DNA from: Candidatus Gallacutalibacter stercoravium | GTDB lineage: Bacteria; Bacillota; Clostridia; Oscillospirales; Acutalibacteraceae | Assembly: GCA_018716975.1 (NCBI GenBank) | Contig: DVJE01000038.1 | Coordinates: 1 to 35,107, forward strand | Reading direction: 5' to 3' | DNA length: 35,107 nucleotides | Made by a program: the position numbers and the translations under genes | The notes under the pieces: generated by a model | Seen by the model: the letters and a program-made list of their open reading frames with translations, nothing else | Told to the model about the DNA's origin: nothing | The model's database searches: none | Shown: positions 23,511 through 31,805 of the stretch, in pieces | How positions within the stretch are numbered: position 1 is the first letter of the stretch | Layout: each line of letters starts with the position of its first letter

Positions 23511-25221
23511 GCAGTTGTTTGGGTACATACGAAAAAGGCCCCTGTTATGGATCATCGGGCTGGTAGTGCCCGCATTGGCGTCTTTTGCTGTGAATTTCGG
23601 ATTCTCACTCAGCCTGAATTATTACACCGCGGAGCTCACCCGCGAGGACGCTGCTTTTCGCAACGTCTTGATTATTATGGCTGTTACCGCTGTGGCGTTG
23701 GTCACAGCGGTGATAATAGAAGACGTGGCCCGGTACCTCTTTGGCGTTTTCATCGTGAAAACCCAAAACGAAGTGAAGCACGATCTTTACAAAAGCGTGG
23801 TAAACACCAAATATTCTAGGCTTGACAACGCCGACCGCGGGGAATTCTACACCAACTACAACAAGGATTCTGAAATGATGGTTCGCATCATCTCAGAAGA
23901 TCTATTTGCCATACTGTTTCCCCTTGTTCACGCTGTGGGCTATTTCATCGCGCTGTTTGCTGTTAATCTTTTGATCGGGGCGCTGGTATCGGGGCTAACC
24001 ATAGCGATTATTCTTTTAAATTGGATATTTGTCAACAAATTTCAGCAGCTGGAAAAATCAGCCCTCGCCGCGCGCGAAGATTTTGTTAGAATGACCGACA
24101 CCGCAATCCGCGGGAAAATAACCCTTCGGCAGCTTCAAATTGGCGATACTGTTGCAGGAGATCTTGCCCAAAAGGCCGACGGCGTCTATTCTGTTGGAAA
24201 AAGGAGCATCCGCCTGAATCTATACAAAAAAGCAACTCTAGAACTGTTGGCAACGGTATGCACCTCCCTCATTACGCCCATCGCCTGTATCTTGGCGGCG
24301 GCCAACATCATAGAGCTGGCGTCTATTGTTATGATCGCACAGATTTGCCGGTTTATTATCATGCAAACAAACGGCCTGGGCACGGCGGTGCAACAACTGG
24401 GAATCCATATGGTGTCTTACCGCCGCCTACAGAATGTTTTTCAGCTGCCCAACGAATATGAGCAGGATGTTGAAAAACAGCATACCATCTCGGTTGATAC
24501 AGAAAAGCCAGCGATTATCCTGCGTGATTTTGGCGTTTCTTATCAAGAGAATCAAGTGCTTAACCATGTAAACGCAGAAATAAAGGCCGGGGAGATCACG
24601 GCGCTGATCGGCCCCAGCGGCAGCGGCAAAACCAGTATGATTAAGGCGCTGATGGGCCTGATTGATTATACCGGAGAAATTCAAATCTATGAAACCAACG
24701 CCCAAGAATGCCCTTTGGCGGATTTGAGGAATCATATCGCCTATTCTCCCGAACACGGCCAATTATTTGAAGAAAGTTCTATAATGGATAATTTGTTATA
24801 TGCTGCCCCCAATAAAACCAAGACGGATATTGAAAAAGTGCTCCGCGCGCTATCCTTGGGGGATCTGGATATTGAGCGAAAACCCAATACATTATCCGGC
24901 GGCCAACGCCTGCGGGTGGCACTGGCCCGAGCCTTGCTGAAGGATTCTGAAATTATCATTCTAGATGAACCCACCTCTGCTTTAGACAGCGAATCAGAGT
25001 TTATGGTTTTACAGCTGATGGAGGTTCTAAAGCAGCGTGGAAAAGCTGTTATTCTGATATCACACCGCAAATCCACAATAAAAAAGGCGGATCAATTTTT
25101 GTTGATATCAGACCAGCGGTTATATCAATACAACGCATTTGAGGACGCAATGGAAATTTATGAAAAGCTATTCGGCAGTGAGAGCCGCGAGGTAAATAAG
25201 CCCATGGTAAGCCAGCCATAA
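23503..25221 (+). CDS. ABC transporter half-molecule, permease plus ATPase (second of pair)
   Basis: This is 572 residues from ATG 23503, preceded by the SD GGAGGTG inside the end of the first gene, whose stop it overlaps by 8 nt. It has an N-terminal six-helix exporter domain (residues about 1-320) and a complete nucleotide-binding domain: Walker A GPSGSGKTS, Q-loop YSPEHGQLF, canonical signature LSGGQRLRVALARALL, Walker B IIILDEPTSALD and H-loop ILISHR. With the partner's LSNGQ signature, the pair has one standard and one altered ATP site (inference). Length and organisation fit type IV (B-family) multidrug or lipid-like exporters. An AT-only hairpin with T-run follows at 25299-25327. Confidence 0.92.
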   Translation: MIKQLFGYIRKRPLLWIIGLVVPALASFAVNFGFSLSLNYYTAELTREDAAFRNVLIIMAVTAVALVTAVIIEDVARYLFGVFIVKTQNEVKHDLYKSVVNTKYSRLDNADRGEFYTNYNKDSEMMVRIISEDLFAILFPLVHAVGYFIALFAVNLLIGALVSGLTIAIILLNWIFVNKFQQLEKSALAAREDFVRMTDTAIRGKITLRQLQIGDTVAGDLAQKADGVYSVGKRSIRLNLYKKATLELLATVCTSLITPIACILAAANIIELASIVMIAQICRFIIMQTNGLGTAVQQLGIHMVSYRRLQNVFQLPNEYEQDVEKQHTISVDTEKPAIILRDFGVSYQENQVLNHVNAEIKAGEITALIGPSGSGKTSMIKALMGLIDYTGEIQIYETNAQECPLADLRNHIAYSPEHGQLFEESSIMDNLLYAAPNKTKTDIEKVLRALSLGDLDIERKPNTLSGGQRLRVALARALLKDSEIIILDEPTSALDSESEFMVLQLMEVLKQRGKAVILISHRKSTIKKADQFLLISDQRLYQYNAFEDAMEIYEKLFGSESREVNKPMVSQP

Positions 25222-25298
25222 CGTGCGCGAATGTGCTTTACAGCCAAAGGCGGTATTTATAGTGGACGTACATAGCAGGAATCTCTCATCTGTATGAT

Positions 25299-25327
25299 AT
25301 AAATAAAATTTTTATATTTATTTTTTC
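25299..25327 (+). terminator. AT-rich terminator after the ABC operon
   Basis: ATAAATA (25299-25305) pairs with TATTTAT (25315-25321), followed by TTTTTC. The stem is weak but the T-run is good. Confidence 0.4.
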
Positions 25328-25330
25328 TAA

Positions 25331-25358
25331 TTTAGATTGGTCTTTTAACTTATATAAT
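25331..25358 (+). promoter_or_regulatory. Possible promoter for the unknown gene and GH32-like operon
   Basis: TATAAT (25353-25358) has a poor -35 candidate TTTAGA (25331-25336) 16 bp upstream. It lies 35 bp before the ATG at 25394. Confidence 0.35.
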
Positions 25359-25393
25359 AGCAACCATCTTCTATTGTTTTAGGGGGCGATCTC

Positions 25394-26248
25394 ATGCTAC
25401 AGTCTGGCGTATACATCAGCACTGACTTTGAAATGGTGGTTACAAACCCATACATTATCACGTACCGCAGGAACCGGCAAAGGGATATGCTGGAATCCCA
25501 ACTATACCAAAAGCAAGGGCAAGCATACCGCTGCATCGGCATCTGTCAATCCAGCCCTGCGTCAGCGCAGCAGCACGCGCTGCCGGCGTGTTGGAAAACC
25601 GCTTTTATTTACCACGGCCAGCTGGTTGCCAAACGCCAGCAATTAAACCCCAACCAGCCGCCTGTTTATGATAATTTTGAAGAGGAAGAGCTAAAGCAAG
25701 GTATGGGATTGCCCTTTACCTATTATGAAAGCGGCGGCCAAATTACCGTAACATTTCAAGACGGCGCCGCATATCCCGCCGTGTTGGACGAATCTTTTAC
25801 CGACGAATCGCTTCGTCCGCAACCGCCGGCTGTTTCTTCCGGCAACATCGGCGAATGCCTGCGGTTGTGGAACATGGGGATTCAAGAAGAATACTTTGAC
25901 ATAGACGGCCAGTCCACCTTCACCGGCGTTATCATCAATACCAACAAGCACATGTTTATCTTTGAGCTATACCCAGGTTCTATTTATTGCCGGGCGGCCC
26001 GGTTTGTGGCCACCAACAAAGGTATTGTGTTCAACCAGAACTTCCGCCAGGGATACGAAGCTTTTATGATAGAAGACAACACGCAGGCCGCGCTGCCGCT
26101 GCAATATGATGAATCCCTGTTTTCCAGCGATTCCTGCGTGTGGAACAGCCTGAGCGTTTATTGGTCGCTGGATTCCTACAGCGATAGCGACATTACGCTG
26201 CACGGTTGCCAAGGGGAAATATATCACTTTAAAAAGCCGCAACGGTAA
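25394..26248 (+). CDS. Uncharacterised protein, co-transcribed with the GH32-like enzyme
   Basis: This is a 284-residue protein from ATG 25394, with AGGGGGCG as a modest SD. It has no signal peptide and no transmembrane segment. The sequence is rich in Gln, Tyr, Phe and short beta-strand motifs (FTYYESGGQITVTFQDGAAYPAVLDES, IIINTNKHMFIFELYPGSIYCRAARF, SDITLHGCQGEIYHFKK), suggesting a mostly beta cytosolic protein with two repeats of strand-rich structure. I do not recognise a family and see no catalytic motif. The stop is 24 bp before the GH32-like start, so the two are probably one operon and this protein may help in the same saccharide pathway. It directly follows the AT-rich island but its composition is like the host. 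Confidence 0.6.
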   Translation: MLQSGVYISTDFEMVVTNPYIITYRRNRQRDMLESQLYQKQGQAYRCIGICQSSPASAQQHALPACWKTAFIYHGQLVAKRQQLNPNQPPVYDNFEEEELKQGMGLPFTYYESGGQITVTFQDGAAYPAVLDESFTDESLRPQPPAVSSGNIGECLRLWNMGIQEEYFDIDGQSTFTGVIINTNKHMFIFELYPGSIYCRAARFVATNKGIVFNQNFRQGYEAFMIEDNTQAALPLQYDESLFSSDSCVWNSLSVYWSLDSYSDSDITLHGCQGEIYHFKKPQR

Positions 26249-26272
26249 TTTTCAGCAAGAGGAGGAAGCACC

Positions 26273-27856
26273 ATGAAACAGATTGAGAATATCACAACAG
26301 CTATTGAACACAGCCGCCTGCTGCGCGAAAAATTTTTAAGCGATCCCTATCGCCCCGGTTATCATTTCGTCATACCCGAGGATATCGGCGTCCCCGGCGA
26401 TCCCAACGGCGCGTTTTACGCCAACGGCCGGTACCATTTGATGTACCTTTACGCTTGCCGGTCCGACGGCTTTCGCTGGGGCCATATGTCCAGCACTGAT
26501 CTCATCCATTGGCGGCGGCATCCCGACGCCCTCATTCCCGACGAGCTGGACGGCGGCATATTCAGCGGCGGGGCTTTTGTGGATGACGACGGCACCGTTT
26601 ACCTGAGTTACTGGGGGCTCCCCGTGGAGGGGAAAGCCGGCAGCTGCGGCGGCCTTCGCATTGCCAAAAGCAGCGATGTCAAAAATCACTATGAAAAATG
26701 GGAAAAGTTTTCAGATTACGCCGTTGCCTGCACCCACTCGGGGTACACCAAGGGCGTGGATGAAACCGGCAAGCCCTTCCTGCGCGGCTGCTCCGATCCC
26801 AGCAATATCTGGAAAAAAGACGGTTGGTATTACATGCAAGCCGGCCAGCTGACCGTTCTCAATGAATTCCGCGATAAAATCGGCCAGCCCGACGCGCCCG
26901 TAGATATGCTGGGGGACTGGGTGGAGCTATACCGCTCCCGCAATCTATTGGATTGGGAATTTGTGCACCGCTTTTATCAGCGCGATCGTTCCAACCGGTG
27001 GACCGATGAAACAGAAGACGACATGTGCCCCAGTTTTCTGCCTCTGCCCAAGGGCAAAGAGGGCGGCGAACCCAGCGGTAAATTTTTGCAGCTGTTTATC
27101 GCCCATAATAGGGGCGCGCAGTATTATATTGGCTCTTACGACCAGCAAAAGGATCTGTTCTATCCCGAATCCCACGGCCGCATGTCGTGGAACTATAGCG
27201 CCTATTTCGCGCCGGAAGCGCTGATGGCCCCCGACGGCCGCCAAATTATGTGGGCCTGGTTTAACGACAGCATGGAAAACGAGGAGCAGCGCGGCTGGAG
27301 CGGCGTTTACGGCCTGCCCCGCTCCCTATGGCTTCGGGAAGACGGCACGTTGGGCATGGCCCCCATCCAAGAGCTTCAGCGGCTTCGCTACAACCCGCGA
27401 AATGGTATTGACGGCGTAGAGCAGACCTCTTGCGAAATTCAAATCAAGGCGCGTGTCGGCAATTCCGGCCGGGTCGGCATGCGGCTATATATCTCGGAAA
27501 ACGGCGAAAACTATGCAGAAGCTTACTACCAGGCGCAAGCGGGCCAGTTGATTTTTGATACCTCCCGCGCCGGTTCGCTATATCGCGCCGAGCCTTACAA
27601 AAAGCCGGCGCCCGGTTTAGCCCAACAGCAGCCCCCTGAGGAAGCGCCCTTTGCGCTGCAAACAGGCGAAACGCTCACGCTTACCATTTTTATCGATAAG
27701 TCGGTAACCGAAGTGTATGCCAACGACTGCCAGGCGGTTGCCCGCCGCGTCGCGCCGGAAAACCCAAACAATACGGGGCTTTCCCTCATTTGTGAAGGCG
27801 ACGCGGAAATCCTAGAGGTAAAATCCTGGGACATGATGCCCTCCAATCCCTATTAA
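26273..27856 (+). CDS. GH32-like glycoside hydrolase (beta-fructosidase-type fold)
   Basis: This 527-residue protein has an N-terminal five-bladed propeller and a C-terminal beta-sandwich. PGDPNG (41-46) carries the nucleophile Asp43 of clan GH-J. HLMYLYAC, WGHMSSTDLIHWRRHPDAL and FSGGAF (97-102) are further GH32 landmarks, and CSDPSN (Asp175) stands for the RDP motif. The usual EC motif that holds the acid/base Glu appears as MCP at 251-253 (in DDMCPSF), so the general acid is missing or displaced. The C-terminal sandwich (IFIDKSVTEVYAND) is typical. It would cleave fructosides or related sugars in the cytosol, since there is no signal peptide. The SD is AGAGGAGG. Confidence 0.85.
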   Translation: MKQIENITTAIEHSRLLREKFLSDPYRPGYHFVIPEDIGVPGDPNGAFYANGRYHLMYLYACRSDGFRWGHMSSTDLIHWRRHPDALIPDELDGGIFSGGAFVDDDGTVYLSYWGLPVEGKAGSCGGLRIAKSSDVKNHYEKWEKFSDYAVACTHSGYTKGVDETGKPFLRGCSDPSNIWKKDGWYYMQAGQLTVLNEFRDKIGQPDAPVDMLGDWVELYRSRNLLDWEFVHRFYQRDRSNRWTDETEDDMCPSFLPLPKGKEGGEPSGKFLQLFIAHNRGAQYYIGSYDQQKDLFYPESHGRMSWNYSAYFAPEALMAPDGRQIMWAWFNDSMENEEQRGWSGVYGLPRSLWLREDGTLGMAPIQELQRLRYNPRNGIDGVEQTSCEIQIKARVGNSGRVGMRLYISENGENYAEAYYQAQAGQLIFDTSRAGSLYRAEPYKKPAPGLAQQQPPEEAPFALQTGETLTLTIFIDKSVTEVYANDCQAVARRVAPENPNNTGLSLICEGDAEILEVKSWDMMPSNPY

Positions 27857-27890
27857 GCAAACGGCGCAAATCCGCCCTATGGAAAAGCAC

Positions 27891-27919
27891 TTGCGTTCCG
27901 CCGGTAATCGCGCTATAAT
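27891..27919 (+). promoter_or_regulatory. Promoter of the thiSFGHE operon
   Basis: TTGCGT (27891-27896) and TATAAT (27914-27919) are separated by 17 bp. Transcription would begin near 27927, which leaves a leader of about 165 nt before thiS. Confidence 0.65.
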
Positions 27920-27926
27920 AATACGC

Positions 27927-28072
27927 GGTAATAACAAAAGGGGCGCTTGTGTGGCGGGCTGCAAGGAAGGTGGTGGGCCTTCGGCCCGAAGCCGCGCCGG
28001 GCAACCGGCGTTTGTAGGCAAAGAATGCAAGTTTTGTGGGAAGTTACGTTTGGTAACTTCCCTTTTATTTTT
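27927..28072 (+). promoter_or_regulatory. Folded leader of the thi operon, candidate riboswitch/attenuator not resembling TPP
   Basis: Between the promoter and thiS, the leader contains a stem CTGCAA (27959-27964) / TTGTAG (28012-28017). This encloses a hairpin GGGCC/GGCCC (27975-27987) and a GNRA-capped hairpin CGCCGG-GCAA-CCGGCG (27995-28010), joined by purine-rich strands (GGAAGGTGGT, GAAGC). A classical terminator at 28038-28072 follows immediately. Aptamer-then-terminator before the first gene is the usual layout of a transcriptional riboswitch. The conserved TPP-riboswitch core CTGAGA and its ACCTGATCTGG-like partner are absent. A predicted RNA class upstream of thiS in Bacillota has been described as the thiS motif, and I cannot say whether this matches it. 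Confidence 0.55.
28038..28072 (+). terminator. Intrinsic terminator in the thi leader
   Basis: A perfect 10-bp stem GGGAAGTTAC (28038-28047) / GTAACTTCCC (28053-28062) is followed by TTTTATTTTT. It sits 22 bp before the thiS start, so it acts within the operon leader, not after a gene. Confidence 0.85.
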
Positions 28073-28093
28073 GAGTAAAGGGCTTGATACCAT

Positions 28094-28300
28094 ATGGAAA
28101 AAACAACCGTAAAGATAAACGGCGAAATCCTGGATATTGCCGGTAAGAGCATAGCGGAATATTTGGCGTCTACCCACTATGACAGCAAACGCATCGCCGT
28201 AGAGCGCAACGGCGAAATCGTGCCCAAAGCGCTGTATAGCCAAACCGTTTTATGCCCCGGCGATGAAGTAGAAATTGTTAGCTTTGTGGGGGGCGGTTGA
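28094..28300 (+). CDS. thiS: Sulfur carrier protein ThiS
   Basis: This 68-residue ubiquitin-fold protein has VKINGEILDIAGKSIAEYLAS at the start and the diagnostic C-terminal Gly-Gly (ending SFVGGG) that is adenylated by ThiF and carries sulfur as a thiocarboxylate. ThiG uses that sulfur to make the thiazole of thiamine. Length is typical (about 65). It is the first gene of the operon, and the stop is 1 nt before the thiF ATG. The SD before ATG 28094 is weak (AAAGGGC), which may matter for regulation by the preceding leader. Confidence 0.95.
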   Translation: MEKTTVKINGEILDIAGKSIAEYLASTHYDSKRIAVERNGEIVPKALYSQTVLCPGDEVEIVSFVGGG

Positions 28301-28301
28301 G

Positions 28302-28970
28302 ATGACCGGGTTGCACGATACCGCTCAAAAACCCGGTGTTCCCACCCGGGAGGAAATGCGGCAAGCCTTAGAGGCGCGGCACGGCGCCGCTTTGCAAAGC
28401 CGCTTTAGCAGCGCTACAGTGGCTATTTGCGGTTTAGGCGGGCTGGGTTCTAACATCGCCATTGCCCTTGCCCGGGCGGGGATTGGCCGGCTCATCCTCA
28501 TTGATTTTGATAAGGTGGATATTGCAAACCTCAACCGGCAGCAATACGCCGCCAACCAGGTGGGCCTTTATAAAACGCAGGCCTTGGCGGCGAACCTGCT
28601 CGCCATCGCGCCTTATGTAGAAACCGTGGCGCATACCCAGCGTTTAACCCCCGGCAACCTGCACCCGCTGCTACAAGAGGCCGACGTTATCTGCGAAGCC
28701 TTTGATGTAGCCGAAGAAAAGGCCATGCTGGTAAACGGCGTATTGGAGCAGCTGCCGCAAAAATACCTGGTGGCCGCTTCGGGAATGGCCGGGTTGGGCG
28801 AAGCCAACCGCATCAAAACCCGCCGGATCGCCAGCCGGTTTTATCTTTGCGGGGATGGCGTCAGCGACGCCGACGGCGGATTGGGGCTGGTTGCACCCCG
28901 CGTGATGCTGTGCGCCGCCCATCAGGCCCACGTTGTGTTGCGCATTTTAGCCGGCGAATATACGGTTTAG
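28302..28970 (+). CDS. thiF: ThiS adenylyltransferase ThiF
   Basis: This is 222 residues from ATG 28302 (a TTG at 28275 in the same frame lies inside thiS and lacks a matching SD). It is an E1-like enzyme with the nucleotide-binding [19 protein letters not shown] (about residues 44-62), the [19 protein letters not shown] strand with the adenylation Asp and Arg, and the later [13 protein letters not shown] and [10 protein letters not shown] segments. It activates the ThiS C-terminus with ATP. The protein is of the short clostridial type without zinc-binding Cys pairs. It is tightly coupled to thiS (stop and start 1 nt apart). Confidence 0.93.
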   Translation: MTGLHDTAQKPGVPTREEMRQALEARHGAALQSRFSSATVAICGLGGLGSNIAIALARAGIGRLILIDFDKVDIANLNRQQYAANQVGLYKTQALAANLLAIAPYVETVAHTQRLTPGNLHPLLQEADVICEAFDVAEEKAMLVNGVLEQLPQKYLVAASGMAGLGEANRIKTRRIASRFYLCGDGVSDADGGLGLVAPRVMLCAAHQAHVVLRILAGEYTV

Positions 28971-29044
28971 CCAAGTGCCGCGCCCAAATACAAAAAGGGC
29001 GATGCGGCGGATACTGTAAAACCGAAAAGAAAGAAGGAACAGCA

Positions 29045-29827
29045 ATGCAAAATATGCCTATAAACGATAGTTTGGTAATCGGCGGCCATGAATTTCATTC
29101 CCGCTTTATCCTGGGATCGGGCAAATATTCCTTAAGCCTAATTGAAGCGGCGGTGCAATATGCCGGGGCGGAGATCATCACCCTGGCTGTGCGGCGCGCC
29201 AATACCAAAGAGCACGAGAACATTTTGGATTACATCCCCAAGGGGGTTACCCTGCTGCCCAACACCTCCGGCGCGCGCAACGCACAAGAGGCGGTGCGCA
29301 TCGCCAGGCTGGCCAGGGAACTGGGCTGCGGCGACTTTGTAAAAATCGAAATCATGCGTGACTCTAAATACCTGCTGCCCGACAACGCCGAAACCATCAA
29401 GGCCACTGAAATTCTGGCCAAAGAGGGCTTTGTGGTAATGCCCTATATGTACCCCGATCTGAACGTCGCGCGGGATTTGGCCAACGCGGGCGCCGCCAGC
29501 ATTATGCCCTTGGCCGCCCCCATCGGCTCCAACAAGGGCCTGGCCACCCGGGAATTTATTCAAATTTTAATTGATGAAATTGATTTGCCCGTTATTGTAG
29601 ACGCCGGCATCGGCAAACCCTCTCAGGCGTGCGAGGCAATGGAGATGGGCGCCGCCGCTATTATGGCCAACACTGCCCTAGCCACGGCGGGCGATTTGCC
29701 CATGATGGCCGCCGCTTTCCGCCAGGCCATTGAGGCCGGCAGAAAGGCCTATCTTTCCGGCTTGGGCCGGGTGCTGCTGCGGGGCGCCGCTGCATCCGAT
29801 CCCCTCACCGGTTTTTTGCACGATTAA
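29045..29827 (+). CDS. thiG: Thiazole synthase ThiG
   Basis: This is 260 residues from ATG 29045 (the frame is open much further upstream, but only this ATG has the AAGGA SD and the family start). [22 protein letters not shown] is the standard N-terminus, [17 protein letters not shown] carries the Schiff-base Lys, and [56 protein letters not shown] marks the phosphate-binding end of the (beta/alpha)8 barrel. It joins 1-deoxyxylulose-5-phosphate, dehydroglycine and ThiS-carried sulfur to give the thiazole phosphate. It follows thiF by 74 bp and precedes thiH by 13 bp. Confidence 0.97.
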   Translation: MQNMPINDSLVIGGHEFHSRFILGSGKYSLSLIEAAVQYAGAEIITLAVRRANTKEHENILDYIPKGVTLLPNTSGARNAQEAVRIARLARELGCGDFVKIEIMRDSKYLLPDNAETIKATEILAKEGFVVMPYMYPDLNVARDLANAGAASIMPLAAPIGSNKGLATREFIQILIDEIDLPVIVDAGIGKPSQACEAMEMGAAAIMANTALATAGDLPMMAAAFRQAIEAGRKAYLSGLGRVLLRGAAASDPLTGFLHD

Positions 29828-29840
29828 GAGGTGAATAAAA

Positions 29841-31094
29841 ATGGAAAACCAATTTTTTGTTGATTCACAACAGCTTTCTCCCCAAGCGTTGGCCAGAAAG
29901 CATCAGCTGGAAACCGATCCGTCCTCGCGGAAAAGCCACATGGAATATCTGCCCGGCATGGAGCAAATTAACTCCGACATCCTTCAAAAGGTCATGGAGC
30001 AGATGAACAGCTACGATTATTCCCGCTATACGGCCAAAGACGTGCAAACCGCCTTGGAGCATGAAAGCTGTTCCATCGAGGATTTTAAAGCCCTGTTATC
30101 CCCGGCGGCCCAGCCCTTTTTGGAACAAATGGCCCAGCGCGCCCGGCTGGAGACGCGCAAGCACTTTGGCAACACGGTTTATCTTTTTACACCGCTGTAT
30201 ATTGCCAATTATTGCGAAAACTACTGCGTTTACTGCGGGTTCAACTGCTTTAACCACATCAGCCGCATGAAGCTCACCTATGAGCAAATTGAGCATGAAA
30301 TGAAAATCATCGCCGACAGCGGCATGGAAGAAATTCTGATTCTCACCGGCGAAAGCCGCAGCCAAAGCAGCGTGGAATACATCGGCGAAGCCTGTAAGCT
30401 GGCCCGCAAATACTTCCGTATGGTGGGCTTAGAAATTTACCCGGTGAACACCGACGAATATCATTATTTGCACGAATGCGGCGCCGATTATGTTACCGTG
30501 TTTCAAGAAACCTACGACGCCGACAAATACGAAACGCTGCACTTGATGGGTCATAAGCGCGTTTGGCCCTACCGGTTTGAGGCCCAAGAACGAGCCCTGA
30601 TGGGCGGTATGCGCGGGGTGGCCTTCTCGGCGTTGCTGGGTCTTTCAGATTTTCGCAAAGACGCCTTGGCCAGTGCGCTGCATGTTTATTATCTACAAAG
30701 AAAGTACCCGCAGGCCGAAATGTCGCTGTCTTGCCCGCGCCTGCGCCCCATTATCAACAACGACAAGATAAGCCCCATGGATGTGGGGGAAACGCAGCTT
30801 TGCCAGATTATCTGCGCCTACCGCATCTTTTTGCCCTTTGTGGGCATCACGGTTTCTTCCCGTGAAAGCGCCTCTTTCCGCAACGGTATTGTAAAAATCG
30901 CCGCCACCAAGGTATCGGCCGGGGTGAGCACCGGCATCGGCGACCACGAAAGCAAATATACCGGAAAGGAGCAGCACGGCGCCCAAGGCGACGAGCAGTT
31001 TGAAATTAGCGACGGGCGCAGCTTTGCGGCCATGTACCGGGATATTTCAGACGAGGGCCTGCAGCCCGTGCTCAACGATTACCTTTATGTGTAA
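29841..31094 (+). CDS. thiH: 2-iminoacetate synthase ThiH (radical SAM)
   Basis: This 417-residue radical SAM enzyme has C125-x3-C129-x2-C132 (CENYCVYC) holding the [4Fe-4S] cluster, then GFNCFNHISRMKLT. It cleaves tyrosine to dehydroglycine (2-iminoacetate) and p-cresol, which is the anaerobic alternative to ThiO. The first 35 residues are a polar extension before the common MEYLPGME start. Middle segments ILTGESRSQSSVEYI, YPVNTDEYHYLHECGADYVTVFQETY and MGHKRVWPYRFEAQERA are typical. The stop overlaps the next gene's ATG by 8 nt. Choice of ThiH agrees with a strictly anaerobic host. Confidence 0.96.
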   Translation: MENQFFVDSQQLSPQALARKHQLETDPSSRKSHMEYLPGMEQINSDILQKVMEQMNSYDYSRYTAKDVQTALEHESCSIEDFKALLSPAAQPFLEQMAQRARLETRKHFGNTVYLFTPLYIANYCENYCVYCGFNCFNHISRMKLTYEQIEHEMKIIADSGMEEILILTGESRSQSSVEYIGEACKLARKYFRMVGLEIYPVNTDEYHYLHECGADYVTVFQETYDADKYETLHLMGHKRVWPYRFEAQERALMGGMRGVAFSALLGLSDFRKDALASALHVYYLQRKYPQAEMSLSCPRLRPIINNDKISPMDVGETQLCQIICAYRIFLPFVGITVSSRESASFRNGIVKIAATKVSAGVSTGIGDHESKYTGKEQHGAQGDEQFEISDGRSFAAMYRDISDEGLQPVLNDYLYV

Positions 31095-31686
31095 TATTTT
31101 ATGCGTTACCAACCGCGCCTTGTGCCAAGAGGATTTTCTGGTGCGGATAGAAAAAATTGCGGCTTGCCGGCCGGCCGGGATTATCCTGCGGGAGAAGGAT
31201 CTGCCGCAGGAAGAATACGAGCCCCTTGCCGCTGCGGTTATGGCTATCTGCCGCAACTACCAGGTGCCCTGTGTGCTGCACAGCTTTGTGCAAGCGGCGC
31301 TAAACCTGCAAGCCGGCGCGCTTCACCTCCCCCTCCCTCTTTTGCGCCGGTTAGAGCTCGCCGAAAAAAAGCGGTTTGCTATATTGGGGGCTTCTTGCCA
31401 TTCGGTAGAGGATGCGCTGGAAGCGCAACGTTTGGGCTGCACCTACATTACCGCCGGGCATGTGTTTGCTACCGACTGCAAAAAAGGGGTGCCGCCGCGG
31501 GGCCTTGCCTTTTTGCAAGCGGTGTGTCAAAGCGTTTCTATCCCCGTATACGCCATTGGGGGCATCGGCAGCGGTAATATCGCCTCTGTGCGGCAAGCAG
31601 GCGCAAAGGGCGCGTGTGTGATGAGCGGGCTCATGCAATGCGGCGACGTTCGGCAATATCTGGCCGGCCTCCAAAGCCCACGGTAA
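31087..31686 (+). CDS. thiE: Thiamine phosphate synthase / TenI-like TIM-barrel protein
   Basis: This is 199 residues from ATG 31087, overlapping the thiH stop by 8 nt (ATGTGTAA), so it is translationally coupled. The fold is ThiE/TenI: IILREKDLPQEEYEPLAAAVMAIC, VLHSFVQAALNLQAGALHLP, ILGASCHSVEDALEAQRLGCTYITAGHVFATDCKKGVPPRGLAFLQAV, then VYAIGGIGSGNIASVRQAGAKGACVMSGLM. The HVGQxD-type substrate motif of true ThiE reads LHLPLP here and the protein is short, so it may be TenI-type (a thiazole tautomerase). Terminal position in the thi operon is consistent with either. A terminator-like stem follows. Confidence 0.85.
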   Translation: MCNILCVTNRALCQEDFLVRIEKIAACRPAGIILREKDLPQEEYEPLAAAVMAICRNYQVPCVLHSFVQAALNLQAGALHLPLPLLRRLELAEKKRFAILGASCHSVEDALEAQRLGCTYITAGHVFATDCKKGVPPRGLAFLQAVCQSVSIPVYAIGGIGSGNIASVRQAGAKGACVMSGLMQCGDVRQYLAGLQSPR

Positions 31687-31689
31687 TTT

Positions 31690-31720
31690 GGGGATTTTTG
31701 CAGCCGGGCATCCCCTCTTT
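31690..31720 (+). terminator. Terminator of the thi operon
   Basis: GGGGAT (31690-31695) pairs with ATCCCC (31710-31715) around a 14-nt loop, followed by TCTTTTAT, directly after the thiE stop. Confidence 0.55.
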
Positions 31721-31805
31721 TATGCGGCGCGCTAAAACCAACCGGCGTCTTCTATCTTCGTCAAACCCGCAGCGTTTTTTCTGCGGCAGCACCGCACAAT
31801 TGAGA

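Noticed and set aside
19910-25400. Integrase-driven island with att repeats
   Set aside because: No integrase gene and no duplicate of the tRNA 3' end were found. The island idea rests on composition and position only.
27927-28072. TPP riboswitch upstream of thiS
   Set aside because: The invariant CTGAGA core and its downstream partner are not present on either strand of the leader.
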